NCBI RefSeq assembly: GCF_001039355.2
Contig: NW_019775613.1
Span: 352,516-416,515, forward strand
Length of the DNA: 64,000 nt
Direction: 5' to 3'
Origin: Lingula anatina
Taxonomy: Eukaryota; Brachiopoda; Lingulata; Lingulida; Lingulidae
Shown: positions 1 through 9,176 of the stretch, one piece after another
Numbering within the stretch: the stretch's first letter is position 1
Layout: each line of letters begins with the position of its first letter
The notes under the pieces: model-generated
Seen by the model: only the letters and a program-made list of their open reading frames with translations
What the model was told of the DNA's origin: nothing
The model's database searches: none
Position numbers and translations under genes: made by a program

Positions 1-1049
1 CCTGGCTAACGAACAAATATTGTATCAGCTGATTCAAAAGATACGAAAAAAAAAGCAGTGTGCGTTAAACTATTTCGTATTTCAAATGTTTCCAATTCCA
101 TATTGAAAGCACCAAATGGCGTCGCATTCGAAACCTGTTGTAGTGTCAACATCAGCAGACGACAATCTGCATCTTTCCTTCAGGCACGAATCTTTTTGCA
201 ACAAACCGACGAGCACAATTATTGTAGATTAGAGAGCGATAGATGGTATCTCTCAGCGAGTTGGCCCGATCGCAAAAGGCTTTAATTAATGGGCCTAGCG
301 CCCGTGTTATCATTACACCATTGTTAAAAACCTGACGCTGGAGACGAAGATAAGTTTCGAGATAAGTTGTATGCAATTCCGTTTTTTATCACGGAATCTG
401 TGAATATAACTTCTAAGTAAAGGGGGTAAACATAGAGAAAATAAGAAAATATGGTGGTGATGGAAGCACTGATTATTTGTAGGGTGATGAAAATTAATAC
501 GTAACAAATGCATTAAAATACAAGACCTAGACCCTGAAAGATCCACAGTTAACCTGATGCACATTTTTCCCAATCAGAAAAGGAAACTTTATTTTTGCAG
601 ATACCTAATTATATTTATTTCCCATTTATAATAATCACAATCTCCTCACGCATGTGTGTTGTATTTCGTGGATGTTCTAAGTGAACCCGTTTGTGTTTAT
701 ATCAACGCGGACACTGCGTCATTGAATACAAAGGCTGCACTGACCTATCACACGTGTAAAATGTCGCTAACAAACAACCGACAAAAGGTGAATTCAGTGC
801 TTAGCGAAGTTTTTTTCGAGCACTGGCATATATACACACCATATTGGCTTAAGCTTGTGCAGGCAGCATTTATTAACAGAAAGGGCAGGTAAACACTATT
901 TATGTTCTGCGTGAAGAAATACCACACCATTATCTTTCAATGTAAGTTCAGGTCACAGAAATTCAAAGATCTCGATAAAAAAACCTTGTAAACGTTCACC
1001 TGTAAATATATCTTATGAAAAAAAAAAATGAAATCTCTTCAACACTCAC
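1..1049. other. No gene recognised
   Basis: Only short open frames without domain signatures are seen on both strands. No repeat with clear ends was found. The stretch may be intronic or intergenic relative to the weak candidate exon that ends at 1050. Confidence 0.5.
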
Positions 1050-1239
1050 CAAACTGTAGAAGGCAACCATCATTGATCCAGTGCGGGTATTCCAAAAGAA
1101 AAACTTTTTGATGACAGCCATTTTCCAAAGGTATCCTCAGCGTCCCCAAAACTGCAGCAGCTCTGCTCCCTGGCGCAAACCTGTCTGACCGGAAATCTCC
1201 CAATAGCTTGAGGCACTGATAAACAAGCAAGGGTCTCAC
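1050..1239 (-). CDS. Candidate first coding exon of an unknown gene (weak)
   Basis: A minus-strand frame starts with ATG at 1239 and stays open for 63 codons to a good donor (TTTG|GTGAGTG, last exon base 1050, phase 1). The product would begin MRPLLVYQCLKLLG and contain a stretch around LEYPHWINDGCLLQF. I do not recognise a family. If real, the rest of the gene lies to the left of the window. An overlapping frame from 1273 is also open, so the call rests only on the donor and the start codon. It could equally be a chance frame in 5' untranslated sequence. Confidence 0.22.
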
Positions 1240-2732
1240 CCTCGTAACAAGGCTCGCCTTTAAACGTCCCCACTGTTGTTTTATCTATTTACAAAAGGAT
1301 TAAAACGTCCGGTCTATCGCGCATCAACCTGCTAATTACCCAGCCGCTAACTCCTGGTTCTCACGTATTAAATCCCGTGGTTAAAGTATCCAGTAAAAGC
1401 CAAGCGAAATCTATTCAACTTCAGTCTTAAAGTCGTCTGAAGTCATGTAGCACACACCGGCTGCACATCTGCTTCCAAAGTCGTGACTGTCCGCGGAAGA
1501 CTGTCCTCTCTCCATATTATACATACCAACATAGTTAAAATCTAATATGCAAAACTAAGCTAACTGGCAAATTAAGTTATATCAGCGAATGTGAATAATT
1601 CATCACGGTAACTATTGTTGGAGATTTTACCTTATCTGGGTTATCTTTCACTGGAATCTTTTATCAGTAGTCTCGCAGGCCTTTTTAAGTTTTGAAAGTG
1701 TTTACTCTTTATACTCCTCTCAATTGCCTCAACAGATAAAGAACGATGTAGATTACGTCGAACAATAGAATACACGGGTATAGTCGAGTATAGCCATCCT
1801 TGACCCTACATGTTGTCTAGGACAGACGTATCGATGTGGTCGTTCACCTTATTTCGTCAGGTTCTCTGCCGAAGAGTGTTTACCGGGTCAGTTTTTAAAT
1901 CCCGTCTACTCGACACTAAAACCAGGACTGAGTACAATGGCTTCAATTTGATGAAAACAACACGTTGTCGCCTTGTATCGATTTGCTTGTTAAACCCAAG
2001 TGTGGTTTCTATAAACACATATTAGGTACACTTTTTTTATTTTGGTATTTAACGCAGGCCGGTGCAGACCAGAATCAGATGACATTTTAGGAAAGTGTAA
2101 ACAAGACTTGAGACAGATGCAATCGGTCAACCTGCCGTCTCAGGTAAAAAAGTTTATGGCAGGTAGCGGATTAATTGTTGTGTTCTTCAACAACAGGTTG
2201 CGCCTCCGTGACTGAATGTAAAATAAATGATCAAACTACTTCATTGCCTAGGTATGATAAACCTTATTATATTGTATGTATAACTTACTTTCATGTTTAG
2301 TTTATCAACGCAGGTTTAACAATCTTTAAAACTGGGTCATGGTTTTAAAATGAAACATTTTATTATATTCCTCAAGTATATTGTCTAAAACCAACGAAGC
2401 GATATGTCCGATCGCACGCCGACATCTACGTATGCGTTGTCCTTTTATAAACCCACGATGTATTTCGACGATCACTTACTGGTAGAGAGCGTTGGGGCTT
2501 CGGATTTAGTTTGTTAGCAAAGGCCAAGTGGGAGATAAGGGTCAAGTTCGACCGATTCTTGTTACAAGCGGTATTGCACTTGCAAATACAACACAAAAAG
2601 ATTACTACAGGCCAGGCTCAGCCAACCGTGCGTGATTGAACATTGCCTCTTATGTGTAACAGCAAGTTTTCGGACAAAAATGTCAGATTTAAGATAGAGG
2701 TAAATCGATTTGCTGAGGTAAGATGTCTCTCT

Positions 2733-2775
<43 letters not shown>

Positions 2776-3256
2776 AAAAATTAAATATTCCATAAAATAT
2801 AGATTACAAGTAAATCAATATATTGTTTTATATTGTCACAGCTGTGTCAGGCCGAAAAGCAAAAGTCATGCACTGTATTTGACCAAGGAGTTATAACAGA
2901 TAACTCCTTGATTTGACCGCACTTCTATATCTGAGGACATTTTCATAAATATATAATAGCATTCGACCATCCAATATGAATAAAATTTGAGGAAAATAAA
3001 CAAATATCAGTAAATAAATGGATATTCAAAGCAATTCAACAATTCACTTGTTATAAAACAATATATCAATAGAAAGAGTCACTGAAGAGTCAGTAAATAC
3101 GTCGGATTAACCAATACATTTCTAATTCTGATATCTCTACATGAGTGTGGGTCTCAGTGCGAGTCCTGAGAGGATATTTCTTTCTCTCTTAGTCTATCTA
3201 TCTTTCTTTCTTTTCTTTTGCCGTCGATGTTTATTCCTGTTGCGCTGTGCATGCTA
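1240..3256. other. No gene recognised; one GA microsatellite
   Basis: No open frame with protein-like composition is seen. A (GA)n run lies at 2736-2772. The rest is AT-rich single-copy-looking sequence. Confidence 0.5.
2736..2772. repeat. (GA)n microsatellite
   Basis: About 18 uninterrupted GA units. Confidence 0.95.
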
Positions 3257-3663
3257 CAGGCCCGTAGCCAGGGGGGGGGGGGGGGNNNNNNNNNNNNNNN
3301 NNNNNNNNNNNNNNNNNNNNNNNNNNNNNNNNNNNNNNNNNNNNNNNNNNNNNNNNNNNNNNNNNNNNNNNNNNNNNNNNNNNNNNNNNNNNNNNNNNNN
3401 NNNNNNNNNNNNNNNNNNNNNNNNNNNNNNNNNNNNNNNNNNNNNNNNNNNNNNNNNNNNNNNNNNNNNNNNNNNNNNNNNNNNNNNNNNNNNNNNNNNN
3501 NNNNNNNNNGGGGGGGTTCGGGGGGTTCAAAAGAACCCCCCTTTTGTGCTGAAAAAGGTCCACTCTGGGTAAAATTTGACATAAGTACATGGGGATTTTT
3601 CGTTAAAAGGTCCACTTTTTCAGAAAAAGAACCCCCCCTTTGAAATTGCTGGCTACGGGCCTG
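3257..3663. mobile_element. Non-autonomous element with CAGGCCCGTAGCC ends, copy 1 (contains gap)
   Basis: The element opens with CAGGCCCGTAGCCAG and closes with CTGGCTACGGGCCTG, its inverted complement. It is flanked by the direct repeat TGCTA (3252-3256 and 3664-3668), which looks like a target-site duplication. The interior is G-rich and C-rich, including GGGGTTCAAAAGAACCCCC, and is interrupted by 224 unknown bases. A second copy with the same ends and the same interior words (AAAAAGTGGACCTTTT-like) lies at 63665-63826. No transposase is encoded. Open frames running through it are only consequences of its composition. Confidence 0.75.
3286..3509. other. Assembly gap (224 N)
   Basis: Run of N directly after a poly-G tract inside the repeat copy. 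The assembly probably failed in a poly-G/palindromic stretch. Confidence 0.99.
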
Positions 3664-4960
3664 TGCTATATGTATACTGATTCGTATGTGGCTTGTCTTG
3701 GGCTATATACATGTTTGTAATAATTTACACAATCTTAAATTTGACTATTTAGAGAAAACTAAAATTATCACAAGGAAAACATTAATAAAAAGAAATGTAA
3801 TATTTAATAAAAATAAGGTTTTCGTCATGAACCATAACCCTGTTTTCTCTAAAGAACCTATCAGTTTTTAAAGGCATGTACGCCTATACTGCACGCGTCG
3901 CTTATAAGGCGTCTTAAAATGCATAAATATGCAAAAATTGTCTTAAAATGCATAAATCTCACTTTAAGCAATATTGATAATTAAAAAAAAAAGTTTAACT
4001 GCTTAAGATTAATGTTATCATTTATTGAAATGATTAGATAAATGGAAAATAGACAAGGGGATCTGGCAGACAAGGCAAGTATAATTCTCCGAGTAAAGTA
4101 AGTATAAATGAATCTGAGAATGCCCGATCCTCCCTGTAGAAAACTGGAATTGTAAAAGTGAAATCTTGTATAAAAATATGAGAATAATCAAGCAAAACGA
4201 TGTCACACATAAAAAGTATGTCTAAGAAACACAAGGCAGAAAAGCTACTGCGAGCCCTTGAGTGATTTTAATTTAAAAATGTACAGCAGATTTAACATTC
4301 ACATCCTTGACTACATACTAATAGCTGTATTTTTAAATTAGGTTTTCATCCATTATTTCAGAAAATATCTGCAATAATAACCTGAAAGTATGTCACATTA
4401 CTACACCGTAGAAGAAAATGATAATTACAAATTAGAAAATGATCATTACATGAATTCTGTTTAACAGCCAGTACTGGACTTCATGTACTGGTATGTGATT
4501 TTCATATCGACAAGTTAGGAACACTGGATTGTAAAAAAAAATTAACACATTGAGGCAAAACAAAGCAAACAACCAAGTTATGAGTAAATGCAGTAATATT
4601 ATCACATCACAAGACAAAACTCACACTAAAGCCCATGTTAGTATGGCCTTGGGGAACCTTTAAAAAATGCCAAATAATATCAAACATGGTAATCCAAGTA
4701 AAGTCTAATGTAAATGGCAAAAATATATTGGTATAAAATAAAAACAGTATTTAATATTGGAGTGTTTGTAAAGTTAGCATAAATACAACCTCACAAATTT
4801 AAGATAGATATCTTTGGAGTTGCCAAAAGAGCAGGCTCCAAGTTGTTGTATTTTCTATATTTTGCAATGGACTTACTTCTTCCCTAATATAATACACTAG
4901 TCCATAGAAAAAAATATAAAGAATTTTTTAAAAATTCCTTAATATATACATTAGTCAAGC
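3664..4960 (-). other. Gene-free stretch, probably partly the 3' UTR of nocturnin
   Basis: Only short, unconvincing frames are seen. On the minus strand the first good AATAAA downstream of the nocturnin stop is at 4021-4026 (TTTATT on plus). That would give a 3' UTR of about 0.93 kb; nearer variant signals such as ATTAAA also occur. No repeat was recognised. Confidence 0.4.
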
Positions 4961-6436
4961 TCAATGTATACTCAAGTCACAGACCAAAGACAAGTGATCG
5001 GAAGGATAGGTAACACTGGGTAATCTTCCAGGGCCGATTTCTTCTCCAGTTGGAAACTTCAACACTTTCTCAACAGTTATAGTGCCTTTAGTGTACCACA
5101 CATAGTCAATGGTTCTGCAGACCTCTCCTGAGTGCTTGCCTCCACGGATTTTCCATGTGGTATAGAGTGGCTCCACACCATCACCTGTTAGTTTAGTGTA
5201 TGCACTGTCAAAACCCATCTGGCTATTTTTGAAGACTGAATATACAGGTTCCTCTGGCACAGCATTGAAATCTCCACACAGAATAACAGGGGAACTACCT
5301 GCTTTTTCCATTAAGACTTCCAAAAGACTCTGTCCCTGCAGACGGCGCGTCTCTTCCCAACCCACTTTAGATTTCAAATGGGTAACCCCTATGTAAAATT
5401 CATGGGCTGATCTTGGGTTTTTAGAATCACAGTACTGCAGCTGCTGAATAATGGCTACTTGATTGGTGGATTTATTTCCCATTTTCAAATTAAAGTTTTG
5501 TACACTGACTGACCTTAGTTTATTGGTGTTGTAAAATATAGCACAACCGTCTGGGCCATAGGATTCCTCCATACTGAGACAAGGGGAATCAGGTTTTGGA
5601 AAAAATGTCCCTTCATAACAAATGCTACCCAAAACAGACTTGAAAAAATCAAACTGGTCAACTTCTTCCAAGCAAACAATGTCTGGTTCATACTGTAAAA
5701 TCTCCTCCAAGATGTGCAAACGTCTAGATTTCCAGTCAAAGGCTTCTTTGGGACATTTGACAAAGTTATCGTCACCTTGACACAAGGCTGAAAAAAAGAA
5801 GAAATCATGATCAGTTACTAGTATGATTGCATTTTGCTTTTTGTCAAATAGTCTGGCTTGAAAGAAAAGGGAAATCAGCACTTACTTCTACCAATATTAA
5901 GACATCAGAAGTATTAGTTATAGGGTAGAGTCAGGGCCTTAATAAGAAATACAGCAGTATAAGTATAGATATCTTTAACCAAGAAAAACTAGTGGTAAAT
6001 ATATATATATATATATATATGTTCCCTACCTGTGCATGGGTACATATAAATAACTGCAAATGTAAAACTTTATTCATTAGACTTTTCACTGGAAGCAAAA
6101 AAAAAAAAAAAAAATAAAATAAATAAATAAATATAATAAAATAAAAAAAAAATAATAATTAATAAATAAATTAGTACAACTCTTCTATTATTTATGTGGT
6201 TCTATACCTCTAGCAAGCTGATTCCACTGCATTACTCTCACTCTAGCAGGCTGGCAGTCAGCATCACCCTTACTGCAACCAGAAGTGTTTCGAGGCGCAT
6301 TAGAACTGACCTCAGAAAACTCTCTCGTCAGCAAAGGGGGGTGTCCATGCAATGCTGTCCGGATGTTCTGCAGAAGTTCACTGTGAGTTGCAGATGGTGC
6401 AAACTGGATGTCATAATCGTTCTTGTGGTCACCCAT
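4961..6436 (-). CDS. NOCT: Nocturnin-like NADP(H) 2'-phosphatase (CCR4/EEP family)
   Basis: Two coding exons join in frame: 6436-6208 (76 codons plus one base, donor AGAG|GTATAG) and 5787-4961 (acceptor TTTTTCAG|CC, stop TGA). The product is about 351 residues. The exonuclease-endonuclease-phosphatase fold is covered from RVMQWNQLA (residues about 66-75, metal-binding N) through CLEEVD (about 115-120, catalytic E), THLK (about 210-214), GDFNA (about 247-251) and PSDHLS near the C-terminus. These motifs and the words TFFPKPDSPC, PDGCAIF and YTTWKIR match vertebrate nocturnin much better than CNOT6 or PDE12. Family knowledge: nocturnin removes the 2'-phosphate of NADP+/NADPH, is often mitochondrial, and is under circadian control in vertebrates. 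The ATG has a strong context (AAAATGGG). An acceptor-like TTTTTAG lies just upstream (near 6450), so an upstream exon carrying a targeting peptide is possible. The intron (5788-6207) holds AT and A-rich low-complexity sequence. Confidence 0.93.
5999..6170. repeat. AT dinucleotide run and A-rich low complexity in the nocturnin intron
   Basis: A run of AT units at 5999-6020 is followed from about 6098 by long A runs and AAAT/AAT units. Confidence 0.85.
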
Positions 6437-7025
6437 TTTACACCTTGCTAAAAAGTTGACAAGTTAATGTGTCAAATTTGATCAAAATGAAAGACACGGG
6501 GCAGATTTACAGTACTGGTAGTAAACAACTGATCATAAACTCCAAACAATTTTCATACTGTCATACAAAATGCTATCCCCTTTTACGAATTCTTAATCCC
6601 ACTAAAATTGCTTCATATTTTCTTGACCCCTCTCCCCTTCATTTGCAATATATCATCTCAAGTGTCTGGTAAATCACACAGTGATTGCATAATTTACAGG
6701 GATCGAGTGCCTGTTGATGTATCCACTTTTCTACTATGCATTTAACTGACAACAGCATTCGATTTGTGATTAGAAGGTACATATTTCCAACAGGAACATC
6801 TAATATCCAAATATTCTTATCGCGGTTAAAGTTAAGACAAGAGTCGATACAAACTTCCCTGTTTACCTGGAGTCAGCGGAAATCAATTTTGAATACATAA
6901 GGAGAAACTAAATGCCTGCTTCTAATTGGGCGAAATGATAGCACAACACGGGCACACCTACCACAATTGGGTTTCACGCTGAGCTCTGACCATACCCTTA
7001 TGCAGTAAATGTTGTAAGTCCTAGG
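6437..7025. other. Upstream flank of nocturnin; nothing else recognised
   Basis: This holds the promoter side or an upstream intron of nocturnin. No convincing open frame, TATA box or repeat was seen. Confidence 0.4.
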
Positions 7026-7171
7026 CAGTGGCGGATTTCGAGGGGGGTCAGGGGCGTCCTGACCCCACCTTCGTTTTCTGAAAAATACACCACACTAATA
7101 TTCCCCTCTTGAAATCAAAATTTGGACTATTGGCTTGAATCATATAGTTCTAAACCGTACCACTTTTTGCC

Positions 7172-7218
<47 letters not shown>

Positions 7219-7317
7219 GGGCCCATGAGCAGGCCAAGGTGTCGACGGTCGGCTTCGCATCCGAGGCCTGTCGTTTCGGACTTCCACCCCCTTCAAATAT
7301 TCCTGGATCCGCCGCTG
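7026..7317. mobile_element. hAT-like non-autonomous element with CAGTGGCGGAT ends, copy 1
   Basis: It starts CAGTGGCGGATTTC and ends CTGGATCCGCCGCTG, imperfect inverted ends, flanked by CTAGG on both sides (7021-7025 and 7318-7322). Its interior matches the copy at 49590-49867: TTTTCTGAAAAATA, ATATTCCCCTCTT, then GGTCGGCTTCGCATC and GAGGCCTGTCGTT near the right end. Between these lies a run of about 41 A (7175-7215) absent from the other copy. The ends resemble hAT-superfamily termini, but the flanking repeat is shorter than the usual 8 bp, so the superfamily is uncertain. Confidence 0.75.
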
Positions 7318-7362
7318 CTAGGTCTACTTTGAGTCTAGGACTCAATATTGTATCTGGAAATT

Positions 7363-7367
7363 GAAAA

Positions 7368-7422
<55 letters not shown>

Positions 7423-7423
7423 A
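7363..7423. repeat. (AAAT)n microsatellite
   Basis: About 15 units of ATAA/AAAT just right of the hAT-like element. Confidence 0.95.
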
Positions 7424-8090
7424 ATTCAATAATATGGAATATTGAGTCATAGTTTGAGTTAAAGCTGCCTGCGGCTATCCAGATAGTAATTGAACAAATA
7501 TATTTTCTCAACGGATTTAGGGTAACGATTTACAGAACTTTTGTCAGGATATTTGAAATTTTCTGTAGTCTGTGCTTTATACTTCACAAACTTATCTAAA
7601 CAGATACTTGAAAAACTTCCGTACAAACATGTGAACCGTGCCACATCATGAGGATAGAGGATAAGCATACATTGTCATTTACTGGAAAGAACTCAGGTCT
7701 ATTCTTTTTCAGCATCTCCATATAAAACCCCATCTTTTCTAACAGTAAGTAGGGCCTACATGACTCTCTGCTGCCTGCCCAGGTTTCCAATGGAGCACAT
7801 CGAAACGTGATCAAATCGCATTTACTAGTACCTCACTGGGCATTTATTTGTTTAATGTGCCATTAGATACGGGTATACTCATATTTCTCTGATTACTGGC
7901 TGAAAGGACTTTATTGAATTTCTGTTATCACCGCTATATAAGCAGTATAATTTCCGTTACTATTACCTCGATCCTCTTACAAATTACATTTTACATCTCT
8001 GATGTTTTTCAACTTATTAAACATCAATCAAATTACATAATAAGTACCCAATTATAAATATTTTCTTTTTTTTTCAATCTGGACACAATT
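7424..8090. other. No gene recognised
   Basis: Only short frames lacking domain motifs on both strands. Confidence 0.5.
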
Positions 8091-8267
8091 AATTTTTTAC
8101 GGAAGCCGACTGGTGTCATGTTAACAAAAATTATTATCTCGAATTTCGACATAGCTATCTCGAATTTCGAGACAATATATATTTTTTTGTCCAAATTTTG
8201 ACATAGCTACCTCGAAATATCGAGATAATAATTTTTTTAACATGACACCAGTCGGCTTCTGTAATTT
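8091..8267. mobile_element. Palindromic MITE-like element with internal ATCTCGAATTTCGA motifs
   Basis: The left arm (AATTTTTTACGGAAGCCGAC, then TGGTGTCATGTTAA) is the inverted complement of the right arm (TTAACATGACACCAGTCGGC, then TTCTGTAATTTT). Both arms continue inward with TATCTCGA-type repeats. The element is therefore almost entirely a foldback about 175 bp long. No flanking duplication is obvious because of the AT-rich surroundings. Confidence 0.75.
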
Positions 8268-8558
8268 TGGTGTTTTTTTTTTTTTTGCTTTTATATAACT
8301 ATGCCTGGCTACCAACATAACCCAGGTTCACATTTTTTACCAGCCGTAGGCTATGATATGGCGTTTTAAAGACACATGTAGAGATACACTGTAATGGCAG
8401 GCTGGGCACGTGAAATAGTCGGAATCGCTACTAAATAAATTATGAAAGTCAGGAATGGTAAAAGACGAAGGAAAATCGATGCAGGCCAAAAATCCGGAAA
8501 TAAACAGCATATTGTTTATTGACGACCTGGCTAAAAATTCAGTAAGTTCTTTCCATAA

Positions 8559-8646
8559 CTCGCGATAGCTCAGTTGGTAGAGCGGAGGACTGTAGTGGCA
8601 ATGCATAGCTATCCTTAGGTCGCTGGTTCAAATCCGGCTCGCGAGA
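8559..8646 (+). tRNA. tRNA-Tyr (GTA) with 15-nt intron
   Basis: A full cloverleaf can be folded by hand. The acceptor stem CTCGCGA (8559-8565) pairs perfectly with TCGCGAG (8639-8645), and the discriminator is A. The D arm is GCTC-loop-GAGC. The anticodon stem GAGGA/TCCTT encloses loop CTGTAG|A with anticodon GTA at 8592-8594. The T arm is GCTGG-TTCAAAT-CCGGC. The intron lies at 8596-8610, directly after position 37, the canonical site for animal tRNA-Tyr. The A box (TAGCTCAGTTGG) and B box (GGTTCAAATCC) are intact. A T5 run at 8651-8655 would terminate Pol III. The acceptor stem differs from the common vertebrate tRNA-Tyr sequence but is fully compensated. Confidence 0.85.
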
Positions 8647-9113
8647 TACATTTTTCTTTTCATCTATTTCACTTGAAAATGTGATTTCACACTCTATACT
8701 GTGGTAAAAATTGGATTTTATGCCGTTCCTCGAAAAAAGAAATATTGATAAAATTATGAAAGTCATCATTGGAAAATGATACGTATTACTCATTATATTA
8801 AAGGCATGCAAGTTGGCAGAGGCAGTGCGCTAAAGATTGTGTTATTAAATTAAGTAAGGAAGAAGTGCTTATAAGTTATGAAAAGTGATATAATATAGCG
8901 AGGACACGTTCCACTTGTAGAACAGAAAATGGCACGTTGCTCTTATTCCCGGACGGAACTTCACATTGAATTAATGTTCTATTGCAATATCCTCTTCTTA
9001 TTCAGTGTGTCGGATAAATGCATGTAATATCCTCTTTTTATTACTGAACGCTTTATTAACCATGTAAATCATTACGGGAAATGATATATCTACATTGCAA
9101 TTTTTGTCAATCA
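8647..9113. other. Intergenic; nothing recognised
   Basis: AT-rich sequence between the tRNA terminator and the TATA box of the next gene. Confidence 0.5.
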
Positions 9114-9121
9114 GTATAAAA
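9114..9121 (+). promoter_or_regulatory. TATA box of the six-cysteine secreted protein gene
   Basis: GTATAAAA lies about 60 bp upstream of the ATG at 9177. Transcription would begin near 9145 and leave a 5' UTR of about 30 nt. Confidence 0.5.
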
Positions 9122-9176
9122 ACAAAATTTGATAACGTTTACGAAAGTTGTCAACAGCGATTCATCCAAGCGCGCT

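Noticed and set aside
3141-3643. Several frames running through the N gap
   Set aside because: They are open only because unknown bases carry no stops and the flanks are poly-G/poly-C of a repeat element.
8539-8811. Minus-strand frame with REPDLNQRPKDSYALPLQSS
   Set aside because: This is the antisense translation of the tRNA-Tyr gene, a well-known kind of false protein.
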